From NCBI GenBank assembly GCA_050331095.1, contig JBHJHE010000024.1, positions 1-64,000 of the forward strand: 64,000 bases of DNA. Direction: 5' to 3'. This stretch comes from MED-G105 sp050331095. GTDB taxonomy: Bacteria > Pseudomonadota > Alphaproteobacteria > Caulobacterales > Parvularculaceae. Both the position numbers and the translations under genes were made by a program. Numbering within the stretch: the stretch's first letter is position 1; each line of letters opens with the position of its first letter. Positions 18,055 through 26,832 of this stretch are shown here, one piece after another. The notes beneath the pieces are model-generated. The model was not told the DNA's origin and did not search any database. It saw nothing but the letters and a program-made list of their open reading frames with translations.

Positions 18055-19881
18055 ATGCCGAACCGCACGCTGTCGGCCCCGGGGGCGACGCGGGCGCTGC
18101 TCGTCGCGATCGCGCTTTTGGCGTCTCGCGCGATCGCCGCCGAGCCAGCGCCTTCGCCGGCTGACGTCGCGCGCAAAGTCGCCGACCGGCTCGTCGCCGA
18201 CACGGCCTTCGCTTTCGCCTGGAAGCCCGCCGCGCCGGTCCAGCAAGGTTACGCCACCGTCGACCTTGCGCCGTCCGCCGCCGACGACGGCGTCTACGTG
18301 CTCGTCGTTGACGCCGCGCCGCAAGGCGATGCGGACCGGGTCAGCGACCTGCAGATCAGCCGCGCCGCCGGGCGCCTCGACGTTTTCCTGGACGGCGCGC
18401 GGATCCACCGCAGCGAGACGGGTCGCGACGGGACGTTGCGGAAGATCGATTATGACGTGGTGCGCGGCGACGCGCGGATAAAAGATCCGTTTAAAGACGG
18501 CGCCGCCGGCGATGGCGCCGGCGGCGCCCGCCGGCTCGCGCTGCGCTTCGCGCCCGCCGGCGACGCCTGGCTGTCGCTCGGCCTCACCGGCGCCAACGGT
18601 CAGTCGGCCGAGGCCGGCCGGCGCCTCACGAGCCCCGCGGGCGCAAGCGAGAGCGTCTTCGTCGTCGCGGGCCCGCTCGACGGCGAAGACGCGGACGCTC
18701 TCGTCTCAGCGCTTCGGCGGGGTGGCGACCTGCCCGCCGCGCCGCGCGGCTGGCGCACGCCGGCGGCCCCGCTTTATCGCGACGTCGCCGAGGGCCTTGA
18801 CCTGTCGGACTGGCGTTACTTCACCGGGACCTTCCTCACGGCCCTGCTCGACGTCTCGGCGCGGTTCGACGGGCTCGACTATCGCGACTATGTCGACCGC
18901 CACGCCCGTTTCTTTCTTTCGCATGTCGACGACATCGCGGCGGAGCGGCGGGACCGCCATCTGATCGACGGCGCCTTCGGCCATTACTTCAGGTTTCAGT
19001 TGCTCGACGACGTCGGGCCGCAGGCGGCGGCTCTCAGCCGGTGGGCGGCGACGCACACGGACGACCCGCTGGCCGCCCCCGCCGACGCGATCTCGCGCCG
19101 GGCCGCAGACCGGCTGATGACGAGCGTGCGCCTCGCCGACGGAACCTTTGCGCGCATCACGCCGAAAGACAAAAGCGTGTGGGCGGACGACCTCTTTATG
19201 GGCGGGCTCGGCCTTGTCGCCCTGTCGCGGACGCTTGGCGAGCCGGCGCTGCTCGAGGAGGCGGTCAATCAGGTTCTTCTCTTCGACAAGCGGCTGCGCG
19301 ACGATGCGTCGGGGCTTTACTGGCACGGCTGGTTCGCCAACGGCGCGTCGGGCGGGCCGTCGTCGAGCAAGTGGGCGCGCGCCAATGGCTGGACCATGAT
19401 GGCGAAGACGGAGGTGCTCGCCGCGATGCCCCCGGATCACCCGAAGCTGGCGGCGGTTCTTGACGTCTTCCGTCGCCATGCGGAAGCCCTGCGCGCAGTG
19501 CAGACAGACGACGGGCGCTGGAGCCAGGTGCTCGCCCGGCCAGACACTTACCTTGAGACGTCAGCGACCGCCATGTTCACCCGCGCCTTCGCGGCGGGCG
19601 TCGCCGAGGGCTGGCTCCCGGCGGACGCCTTCGCGCCCGCCGCGCGCCAGGGCTGGGCGGGCCTGACGCGGCAAATCGACGGGGCCGGCGGGGTCGAGGG
19701 CATCGTCCGCGGCACGCCGATTTTCTTCTCCGACGAGGCGTACAATGAACATCAGCCGCGGGCGAACGATCCGCGCGGGCTCGGCGCGATCCTTTACGCG
19801 GCGATCGCCATGGACCGGATGGCGGAGGCGCTCGCGCATGGGAGCGGCGCAGCGCCGAGCGAAAAAGGGTTGGGGCAATGA
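18055..19881 (+). CDS. Family GH105 (GH88-like) unsaturated uronyl hydrolase, exported
   Basis: 608 residues. It should hydrate and remove the 4,5-unsaturated uronate left at the non-reducing end by polysaccharide lyases, feeding KduI. A signal peptide (ALLVAIALLASRAIAA) is followed by an extra N-terminal beta region of roughly 200 residues and then the (alpha/alpha)6 barrel with VWADDLFMGG (Asp378/Asp379, the catalytic Asp region), KWARANGWTMMA, DGRWSQVL and YLETSATAMF. The ATG at 18055 has GGAGGA upstream. Longer upstream frames would run through the operator. The added N-terminal domain makes it larger than YteR/YesR (about 370). It overlaps the next gene by ATGA. Confidence 0.9.
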   Translation: MPNRTLSAPGATRALLVAIALLASRAIAAEPAPSPADVARKVADRLVADTAFAFAWKPAAPVQQGYATVDLAPSAADDGVYVLVVDAAPQGDADRVSDLQISRAAGRLDVFLDGARIHRSETGRDGTLRKIDYDVVRGDARIKDPFKDGAAGDGAGGARRLALRFAPAGDAWLSLGLTGANGQSAEAGRRLTSPAGASESVFVVAGPLDGEDADALVSALRRGGDLPAAPRGWRTPAAPLYRDVAEGLDLSDWRYFTGTFLTALLDVSARFDGLDYRDYVDRHARFFLSHVDDIAAERRDRHLIDGAFGHYFRFQLLDDVGPQAAALSRWAATHTDDPLAAPADAISRRAADRLMTSVRLADGTFARITPKDKSVWADDLFMGGLGLVALSRTLGEPALLEEAVNQVLLFDKRLRDDASGLYWHGWFANGASGGPSSSKWARANGWTMMAKTEVLAAMPPDHPKLAAVLDVFRRHAEALRAVQTDDGRWSQVLARPDTYLETSATAMFTRAFAAGVAEGWLPADAFAPAARQGWAGLTRQIDGAGGVEGIVRGTPIFFSDEAYNEHQPRANDPRGLGAILYAAIAMDRMAEALAHGSGAAPSEKGLGQ

Positions 19882-22454
19882 TCCGTATCGTCTTCGCCGG
19901 TCTCCTCGCCGCGCTTGGCGTAGCGCCGGCCGCCGCCGTAAACGTTCCTGAGGCGGCCGCCGTCGGTCGCGTTTTCGATTTTGGCGCGGAGGACCTCGTC
20001 GCGCCGGGGGCCGACGCCGTCGGCGTCGGAACGGGCCCGCAGGGCTTCCATTGGACGACGCCGCCCGAGGCCGTACTCGACCGCGAGGCGCTCGCCCGCA
20101 GCCGCGACGCGCTCACCCGCGACAGCGTCGTCGGAGGGCGTATTGGCGCGGAGATCGACCTGCCGGCGGGCCGCCGGCTCGTCGCGTTTTGGGTCGAGGC
20201 GGGCCGCGAAGACGCAAGCTCGCTTGAGGTCGCCGTCGACGGCGCGCCGATCGACCTCGATTGGCACGCGTTCGATCCGCGGTCCGAACCGCGCGAAGAT
20301 CTGCGTGCGGAGTTGCGCCTCGGGATCGCGCCTGTCGAGCTGGAGGACGCGCGCGCCGTCAAGATAGACTGGCGTGCGCGCGGCGACGATTCCGTCAGGC
20401 TCGCCGCGCTCAATATCGTCCCGATGGACGGCGCGCTCCCGGCGAACCTGCGCGCGGGCGTTGCGGCGCTTGGAGACGTCGCGCGCGGCGCGCGCCCTGC
20501 GATCGCCGCACTGCTCGCCGAAGCGGAAAAGGCGTATGCGAAGGACCAAGCGAACGGCGCGCTCGCCGCGCTTGTCTTTCGCCTGCGCGCGCTCGCCTGG
20601 GCGGATCTCTACTATGAGGGCCTGCGCGGTTGGGAGCGATCGCGCCGCGATACCGGCCTCACCATGTTCGACCGCTATTATCAGTCGGCGATGCTGCTCG
20701 ACGGCCTCCTAGCGGACCCGACGTTTGAGGAGAGCGGCCTCTACGACCGCGCGCTATATATGCGCGCGCGCCTGCAATACTGGCTCTGGCGCGAGCAGGG
20801 CGGCCCCAACGCGCGCGCATCGGCCGAGCGCGACTTCGACGCGCTCGTCGCGCGTGGGATCGAGACGCCACTGATCGCCATGTATCGCGGCGCGCGCATC
20901 GAGGCCGACGATCCGTGCGACGCGCTCGCGGATATGGGCGCGCCGGCCTGGGCCGTTCGCCAGAACGAAATTTTGTGCCGCACCCGGCACATCGCCCACT
21001 GGTGGATCGACGAGCGTCAGGCGCCGAACGGCGAGCTTGGCGGGAAGCTCGGCGACGACGTCGAAATGACCCGCTGGTGGACGATGCCGCTCGTCGCCGG
21101 CGATGCGCGTACGGCGGCCGGCTGGGCGCGCCTCGCCGAGGCGGTATGGTCGAGCGAGAAACTCGTCGACGGCTATTACAAAGCGCCGATCGACGTGGAG
21201 CACGCCGCCGAACCCCTTTCCGACACGGCTGTGAGTCTTGCGTTTTCCGGCGACGTCGCCGTCCGTGACCGATTGTTTCTGGCGAAGCCTCACTTCACGG
21301 AACGCTGGACGACGCCGACGGGCGAGGGGCGGCGCCTCTTCCGAGCCGCCTGGTTCGGCGCCTATGAGATCGACGCGCGCCCGCCGCGCGATCGCGACGT
21401 GCCGATGAACGCCCGCGCCGTCAAAGGCCTGCGCTACGCGGCGTTTCTGTCGCGCGATCCGTCCGTGCTCGATCCGCTAACCGAGTGGTCGCGCGCCTGG
21501 CGCGACATCGCCGCGCGCGACGACAAGGGCAAGCCCGCCGGCGTCGTGCCGCCCTCGGTGCGCGCCTCGGACGGCGCCATAAACGGCGACTTGGAGGCGT
21601 GGTGGGATCCGCAGCTTTTCTGGCGCTATTTCGACTGGAAATCGTCAAAGGGCCTCGAGATCTACGATCAGCTCCTTTTCACTGCGATGATGACGGGCGA
21701 CCGGTCTTTCGTCGAACCCATCGAGACGGCGGCGCGGCTCGTCATCGATCTCGCGGCGACCTCCGAAGGCTCGGCGGCGGCGGAGGGGGCGGCGGCGTGG
21801 GCGGCGGCGACCCTCGCGGACAGCGGCGGTTTTTTCGCGATCCTCGAACAATGGCGTCTCCTGACGAACGACCCGGCGTTCGACGAGCTTCTCGCGCGCC
21901 GCGGGGGCGCCTATATCCGCTACCGTCTATCGGGCGACGAGGCGGCGCTCGCCGACGCCGGCGAACCGATCGTCCGTCATCTGCGCGTCAACGAACCGCT
22001 GCTCACGAGCGAGGCCCTGTTCACCGATCGGGTCGACGCGGCGGGGCCTGGCGAAGGCGACAGCTACCGCGACGTCATCGGCATGCTGACCGGCGGCATG
22101 ACGATGGACTCGCCCTATTTCGCCGTCACCTGGGAGGACGCGGCGCCCGGCTTCACCGCGCTCGTCGCTGCGGCTGACGATCGGACGCTGAGCGCGACGC
22201 TGTTCCCCTTCGCCGCGCCTGACGAAACGGCGGCGACGACGCAGGCGACGGCGCGCCTGTGGCGTCTTTCGCCCGGTCGATATCGGATGCGCGTCGCAAA
22301 CGGCGTCGCCGACATGGACTGCGCGTTCGACGTGACTGAGCCCGGCGACCGCGCGCCGGTTCGATTGGCGGTCGGACGGGTGAATGCGCTGGCGATCGCG
22401 CCGGCGACGGCGACGGCTGACGCGCCGCCGCCGTGCGCGCCGGGTCGTCCGTAG
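19878..22454 (+). CDS. Large secreted protein of unknown function, coupled to GH105
   Basis: 858 residues with a clear signal peptide (MIRIVFAGLLAALGVAPAAA). I do not recognise the family. The first 170 or so residues look like a jelly-roll carbohydrate-binding-type domain (VFDFGAEDLV, then VVGGRIGAEIDLPAG). The middle is helical and rich in Trp and Tyr with paired acidic motifs (IAHWWIDERQAPNGELGG, LGDDVEMTRWWTMP, NGDLEAWWDPQLFWRYFDW), as in alpha/alpha-toroid enzymes. A small beta domain ends the protein. It starts inside the GH105 stop (ATGA), so it is translated with an unsaturated-uronyl hydrolase. I infer a periplasmic glycan-active enzyme, perhaps a lyase or glucuronidase, but no catalytic residue can be assigned. 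Confidence 0.7.
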   Translation: MIRIVFAGLLAALGVAPAAAVNVPEAAAVGRVFDFGAEDLVAPGADAVGVGTGPQGFHWTTPPEAVLDREALARSRDALTRDSVVGGRIGAEIDLPAGRRLVAFWVEAGREDASSLEVAVDGAPIDLDWHAFDPRSEPREDLRAELRLGIAPVELEDARAVKIDWRARGDDSVRLAALNIVPMDGALPANLRAGVAALGDVARGARPAIAALLAEAEKAYAKDQANGALAALVFRLRALAWADLYYEGLRGWERSRRDTGLTMFDRYYQSAMLLDGLLADPTFEESGLYDRALYMRARLQYWLWREQGGPNARASAERDFDALVARGIETPLIAMYRGARIEADDPCDALADMGAPAWAVRQNEILCRTRHIAHWWIDERQAPNGELGGKLGDDVEMTRWWTMPLVAGDARTAAGWARLAEAVWSSEKLVDGYYKAPIDVEHAAEPLSDTAVSLAFSGDVAVRDRLFLAKPHFTERWTTPTGEGRRLFRAAWFGAYEIDARPPRDRDVPMNARAVKGLRYAAFLSRDPSVLDPLTEWSRAWRDIAARDDKGKPAGVVPPSVRASDGAINGDLEAWWDPQLFWRYFDWKSSKGLEIYDQLLFTAMMTGDRSFVEPIETAARLVIDLAATSEGSAAAEGAAAWAAATLADSGGFFAILEQWRLLTNDPAFDELLARRGGAYIRYRLSGDEAALADAGEPIVRHLRVNEPLLTSEALFTDRVDAAGPGEGDSYRDVIGMLTGGMTMDSPYFAVTWEDAAPGFTALVAAADDRTLSATLFPFAAPDETAATTQATARLWRLSPGRYRMRVANGVADMDCAFDVTEPGDRAPVRLAVGRVNALAIAPATATADAPPPCAPGRP

Positions 22455-22543
22455 CTTTTCTTTCCTCGCTGCGCGGGGGGCAGAGGTCGCCGGCGTATCG
22501 AACGCTCACGGCGTCAGTCCTCGGGAACGCGACGCCTCGCAAT

Positions 22544-24016
22544 TCATCGCGCGTCGGCCGCCGCCTGGCGCGCGCCTTTCTCGAACAGCGCGTTTAGTTG
22601 CGTCGATAGGGCCTCGCGGAACGGCGCGGCGGCTGGGAGGTCGTCGCCGAAGACTTCTTTGAGGCCAAGAAAACCGTCGCGTAGGGCGTCGGCGTTGCCG
22701 CCGGCCTTGTCGGCGATCGTCGCAAACCGTTCATGCAACGGATCCAGCACCTCGATCGGAGCGCCGGCCTCGTCGCGGCCGGCGGCGTAGCGCATCCAGG
22801 CGGCGATGGGCAGCGCCAGGCGGTCCACGGACCTGCCGGCGGCGAGGGCGTCGCGCACGGTGTTGAGGAGGCGCTGGGGCAGTTTCTGGCTGCCGTCCAT
22901 CGCGATCTGGTGCGTGCGGTGCTGCAGGGCCGCGTTGCGGAAGCGCGCGCGCAGGTCGCGGGCGTAGGCCGGCAGGGGCATGCCCTTCGGCTCGGCGACG
23001 CTTTGCAGAATATCCGTGTCCATCAACGTCTCGACGAAGCCGGAGAGGCCCGGGTCGGCCATGACGTCGTGGACGTATTCGCAGCCCGCGAGATATCCGA
23101 GATACGCGATCGCCGAGTGCGGGCCGTTCAGCAAGCGGAGCTTCGCCGTCTCGTAGGGGCCAACGGCGTCGACGATCATGGCGCCGCCGGCGTCCCAGGG
23201 CAGGCGGGGGCCGGCGAACCGGTCCTCGATCACCCACTGCATGAACGGTTCGGCCTTGACGTAAGCCTCGTCGCGCACGCCAAGGCGCATCTCCACGGCG
23301 GCGAGGTCGTCGTCCGTCGTTTTCGGGACGATGCGGTCGACCATCGTCTGGGGGAATGCGCCGTCCTCGGCGATCCATTTCGCCAGCGCCGGATCAAGTC
23401 GTTCGGCGTACTGAACGATGGCGGCGCGCACGCGGGCGCCGTTCTCCGGCAGGTTGTCGCAGGAGACGACGGTGAACGGCGGAAGCCCCGCCTCGTGGCG
23501 GGCTTTAAGGGCGTTGTAGAGATAGCCGATCGCCGAACGCGGCGCATCGGGCGCGGCGAGGTCCGCCGCGACGTCGCCCTTATCGGCGATGAGCGCGCCG
23601 GTGGCCGGGTCGAGCCAGTAGCCTTTTTCGGTGATCGTGAGGGTCACCGCCAGCAGGCCGGGGTCGGCGAGGACGGCGGCCGCCGCGGCCGGGTCGCTCG
23701 GCGCGGTGATCATGCCGAGCATGTTGGCGACGACGCGAACGCTCTCCGCCGCGCCGTCGCGGGTCCCAACCGTATAAAGACCGTCCTGCGGGGCGAGGGC
23801 GGTCTCGGCCGCGGCCGAGCGCAGCGAGACGCCGACGACGCCAAGGCGGGCGTCGGCGATTTCGTTCGCCTGTTCGGTGTAGACCGCCTGGTGCGCGCGG
23901 TGGAAGGCGCCGACGCCGATGTGCGCGAGCCGCGGTTTGAGGCGTCGGCGCTCATAGCTTGGTTGGCGGATCTCGTTCGGGAGCTGATCGAGGGTCGCGA
24001 GCGAGAGGCGGGCCAT
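22544..24016 (-). CDS. uxuB: Mannitol-dehydrogenase-family hexuronate reductase (fructuronate reductase)
   Basis: 490 residues, the size of E. coli UxuB. It reduces D-fructuronate (or tagaturonate) to D-mannonate (or altronate) with NADH. Conserved blocks are HIGVGAFHRAHQAVY in the Rossmann domain, TLTITEKGYW, SCDNLPENG, DRIVPKTTDDD and KLRLLNGPHSAIAYLGYLAG, where Lys and the NGxHS segment form the polyol-dehydrogenase active site. UxuB rather than UxaB is favoured because a ManD mannonate dehydratase lies in the same window, but a uxaA gene is present too. It is the last gene of the uxaC-TRAP operon, 13 bases after dctM. Confidence 0.85.
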   Translation of the reverse strand: MARLSLATLDQLPNEIRQPSYERRRLKPRLAHIGVGAFHRAHQAVYTEQANEIADARLGVVGVSLRSAAAETALAPQDGLYTVGTRDGAAESVRVVANMLGMITAPSDPAAAAAVLADPGLLAVTLTITEKGYWLDPATGALIADKGDVAADLAAPDAPRSAIGYLYNALKARHEAGLPPFTVVSCDNLPENGARVRAAIVQYAERLDPALAKWIAEDGAFPQTMVDRIVPKTTDDDLAAVEMRLGVRDEAYVKAEPFMQWVIEDRFAGPRLPWDAGGAMIVDAVGPYETAKLRLLNGPHSAIAYLGYLAGCEYVHDVMADPGLSGFVETLMDTDILQSVAEPKGMPLPAYARDLRARFRNAALQHRTHQIAMDGSQKLPQRLLNTVRDALAAGRSVDRLALPIAAWMRYAAGRDEAGAPIEVLDPLHERFATIADKAGGNADALRDGFLGLKEVFGDDLPAAAPFREALSTQLNALFEKGARQAAADAR

Positions 24017-24029
24017 AAGCGTTCCAGAC

Positions 24030-25310
24030 CTATCGAAAGAGGCGGGGCAGGCTGAGGGAGATCGCCGGCACGAAAGCTGTCAGCAGCAGCGCGGCGATAA
24101 GCGCGAGATAGAACGGCCAGATGCTGCGCACCGCCTCCTCAACCTTCAGCTTGCCGATGGCCGCGCCGACGAAGAGGACGGAGCCCACGGGGGGCGTCAC
24201 GAGCCCGATGCCGAGGGCAAGCATCAAGACGATGCCGAAATGCACCGGGTCGACGCCTGCCGTCTGCGCAACCGGCAGAAAGATCGGCGTCGTGATGATG
24301 ATCAGCGGCGCCATGTCCATGAAGGTGCCGAGGATAAGGAGCACGATGACGATGATGAGGATGATCAGCGTCGGCTCGTCGGTGAGCGAGGTCACGAGCC
24401 CGGCGAGCCCGGCCGGCACTTCCAGAAGCGCGAGCAGCCAGCCGAAGGCGGCGGCCGACCCGATGATCAGCATCACCATCGCCGTCGAGCGCACGGAGCC
24501 GGCGACGGCGAGCCCGAAGCCCGCGCGCCCGAGGCTGCGATATCCGAAGAAGGCGACGAGCACCGTGTAGCCGATGGCGACGGCGGAGCTCTCCGTCGGC
24601 GTGAAGACGCCGGCGAGGATGCCGACGACGATAATGAGCGCGGTCATCAGCCCGGGGATCGCCGCAAACGCCGCGCGCGAGAACGCGGACCATCCGGGAA
24701 AGACGCCTTTCGGATAGCCCCGGCGCACGGCGACGTAGCGCGCCGCGACCATGAGGAAGGCGCCCGCCATCAGACCGGGAACGACCCCGGCGAGAAAAAG
24801 GTCCGCGATCGAGACGCCGACGCCGGACGCCGCGGCGTAGATGATCATGTTATGGGAGGGCGGAATGATCAGCCCAAGGATCGCCGCGGTGCAGGTGACG
24901 TTGACGGCGTAGTCGCGGTCGTAGCCCTTCTCCTCCATCATCGGCACGAGGGCTGAGCCGAGGGCGGAGACGCTGGCGACCGCCGAGCCCGAGACCGCGC
25001 CGAAGAGCATGGAGGCGCCGACGTCGACCTGGCCGAGCCCGCCGCGGGCGCGCCCGAGCGCTGCGTCCGCAAGGCGCACGAGCCGCTCCGCGATGCCGGC
25101 GCGATACATGAGGTCGCCAGCGAAGATGAAGAACGGGATCGCCATCAGGCTGAAGACGTTTATGCCCGAGGCGAGGCGCTGGACGGCGACGATCGGCGCG
25201 ATGTCGAGATAGAGGAACGTCAGCGCCGACGCGGCGAAGAGCGCGAACGCCACCGGCGCGCCCAGAACGAGCAGGAGCGCGAGGGAGCCGAGGAGGATCG
25301 TCAGGGCCAT
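24030..25310 (-). CDS. TRAP transporter large membrane subunit (DctM-like)
   Basis: About 426 residues with roughly twelve hydrophobic segments. It is the sodium-driven translocation subunit of a tripartite TRAP carrier. Typical blocks are PVAFALFAASALTFLYL, FFIFAGDLMYRAGIAERLV, SALVPMMEEKGYDRDYA, IIPPSHNMIIYA and LGTFMDMAPLIIITTPIFLP. The ATG at 25310 lies inside the end of the small-subunit gene (10-base overlap) and gives the normal family length. Longer upstream reading in this frame is not protein-like. Context between uxaC and uxuB indicates D-glucuronate or D-galacturonate as cargo. Confidence 0.93.
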   Translation of the reverse strand: MALTILLGSLALLLVLGAPVAFALFAASALTFLYLDIAPIVAVQRLASGINVFSLMAIPFFIFAGDLMYRAGIAERLVRLADAALGRARGGLGQVDVGASMLFGAVSGSAVASVSALGSALVPMMEEKGYDRDYAVNVTCTAAILGLIIPPSHNMIIYAAASGVGVSIADLFLAGVVPGLMAGAFLMVAARYVAVRRGYPKGVFPGWSAFSRAAFAAIPGLMTALIIVVGILAGVFTPTESSAVAIGYTVLVAFFGYRSLGRAGFGLAVAGSVRSTAMVMLIIGSAAAFGWLLALLEVPAGLAGLVTSLTDEPTLIILIIVIVLLILGTFMDMAPLIIITTPIFLPVAQTAGVDPVHFGIVLMLALGIGLVTPPVGSVLFVGAAIGKLKVEEAVRSIWPFYLALIAALLLTAFVPAISLSLPRLFR

Positions 25311-25786
25311 AGCGGCGTCACCTCCCGCCCACGGAGGATCGCCGAGACGTGTTCCAGGGAGAACGCGGCGATGAGAAGCCCCGCGAGCGGGATCGGTATC
25401 AGCGCCGAGCCGCGGGGCAGGTTGAGGGTCGGGATCGCGATAGCCCAGGTGCGGCCGACGATGTCGATCCCCGCAACAAGGAGAAAGACGCCGACGGCTC
25501 CGACCACGAGATGAGTCGCGATCAACAGCGCACGGCGCACGCCGGGCGACGCGCGGTCCTGCAACAGGGTGATCCGGATGTGGAACTGCTCGCGCACGCC
25601 CGCCGCAGAGGCGAGCAGAACGGTCCAGACCATGAGGTAAAGCGCCAGTTGCTCCGACCAGGCCGGGCTTGCGTTGAGAACGTAACGCGCGAAGACCTGC
25701 CAGAGGATAATCGCCGACATTGCGCAAAGGCCGATCCCGGACAGCCAGAGACAGGCGAGCGAGACGCGCCGGGAGAGCTCAGACAT
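25301..25786 (-). CDS. TRAP transporter small membrane subunit (DctQ-like)
   Basis: 161 residues with four predicted membrane helices. It carries the DctQ signature in the first half (ILWQVFARYVLNASPAWSEQ) followed by WTVLLASAAGVREQFHIRI. It pairs with DctM to form the membrane complex. Its start overlaps the end of the binding-protein gene by 8 bases and its end overlaps dctM, so the three subunits are translationally coupled. Confidence 0.92.
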   Translation of the reverse strand: MSELSRRVSLACLWLSGIGLCAMSAIILWQVFARYVLNASPAWSEQLALYLMVWTVLLASAAGVREQFHIRITLLQDRASPGVRRALLIATHLVVGAVGVFLLVAGIDIVGRTWAIAIPTLNLPRGSALIPIPLAGLLIAAFSLEHVSAILRGREVTPLWP

Positions 25787-26768
25787 CGCGGCCGTCGTCC
25801 GTGGATTGAACGTCTTGAAACAGATTTTGCAGATCCGCGTCGAGGAAGCGCTCGTACACAGGAGCCATCAGGTCCTGGAACGGCTTTTTGTCGTCGAGTT
25901 CGACGACCTCGACGCCGGACGCGACGATGATCTCGCGCGAGGCGGCGACGCGTTCGTCCCAAAGCTTGCGCATAACGGGTACGGACGCGCGCGCTGCGTC
26001 GACCATCAGCGCCTGATCGGCGTCCGTCAGCTTGCGCCAGCTGCGCGCGTTGATGACGAGGATCTCCGGCGCCATCACGTGTTCGGTACGCGTATAGTGT
26101 TTCGCCACTTCGAAATGGCGCGAGGGCTGGTAGGATGGCCAGTTGTTCTCCGCCCCGTCGATCACGCCCTGCAAAATGCCCTGGTAGACTTCGGAGAAGC
26201 TCATGGGCGTCGCGTCGCCGCCGAGCGCCTCTATCATGGCGACGTAGAGATCTGAGTTCTGAACCCGGAGCTTCATGCCGGCCATGTCGTCGGGCGTGCG
26301 CACGGGCCGCTTGGCGTTGTAGACGCTGCGAGCGCCGGAGTCGTAATAGCAAAGCCCGACAAGACCGTGGGGGACGAGGGCGTCAAGTATCTTTTGGCCG
26401 GCCGCGCCGTCCGTGACCGCGCGCATGTGGGCGATCGAGCGGAAGGCGAAGGGCAAGGCCGGCACGAAGGTTTCCTTCGCAATCGGATTAAGCGGCGCAA
26501 GGTTGACCCGGTTCATGTCGAGCCCGCCGAAAATCGTGATCTCCAGCGTGTCGCGCTCCGAGCCCAACTGGCCGCCGGCGTAGGTGCGGATATCGAGCCG
26601 GCCGCCCGATTTTTCGCGCAGGATCGCGGCCATGTGGTCGACGGCGCGCACGGTGGGGTAGTCGCCCGCGTGGGTGTCCGCGGAGTACAAAGGCCGTTCG
26701 CCCGCGCGCCCGCACCCGCCGAGGCCGAGCGCGCCCGCGGTCGACAGGACGAAGCGTCGTCGGTGCAT
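25779..26768 (-). CDS. TRAP transporter substrate-binding protein (DctP-like), probable uronate binder
   Basis: 329 residues. The N-terminus MHRRRFVLSTAGALGLGGC combines a twin-arginine-like stretch with a lipobox (LGGC), so it is exported and possibly lipid-anchored. The DctP fold is visible in GGQLGSERDTLEITIFGGLD, LRVQNSDLYVAMIEALGG (its Arg is the usual carboxylate anchor) and GVIDGAENNWPSY. The carboxylate-binding Arg agrees with a uronate ligand. I chose the ATG at 26768 rather than a TTG two codons earlier. It lies 64 bases after uxaC in the same operon. Confidence 0.92.
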   Translation of the reverse strand: MHRRRFVLSTAGALGLGGCGRAGERPLYSADTHAGDYPTVRAVDHMAAILREKSGGRLDIRTYAGGQLGSERDTLEITIFGGLDMNRVNLAPLNPIAKETFVPALPFAFRSIAHMRAVTDGAAGQKILDALVPHGLVGLCYYDSGARSVYNAKRPVRTPDDMAGMKLRVQNSDLYVAMIEALGGDATPMSFSEVYQGILQGVIDGAENNWPSYQPSRHFEVAKHYTRTEHVMAPEILVINARSWRKLTDADQALMVDAARASVPVMRKLWDERVAASREIIVASGVEVVELDDKKPFQDLMAPVYERFLDADLQNLFQDVQSTDDGRDV

Positions 26769-26832
26769 AGTCAACCTGCATCCTCCCGTGGACGCCCCGG
26801 TCAGAGCGCCGCTTCAGTCGCCGTTTTCGGCG

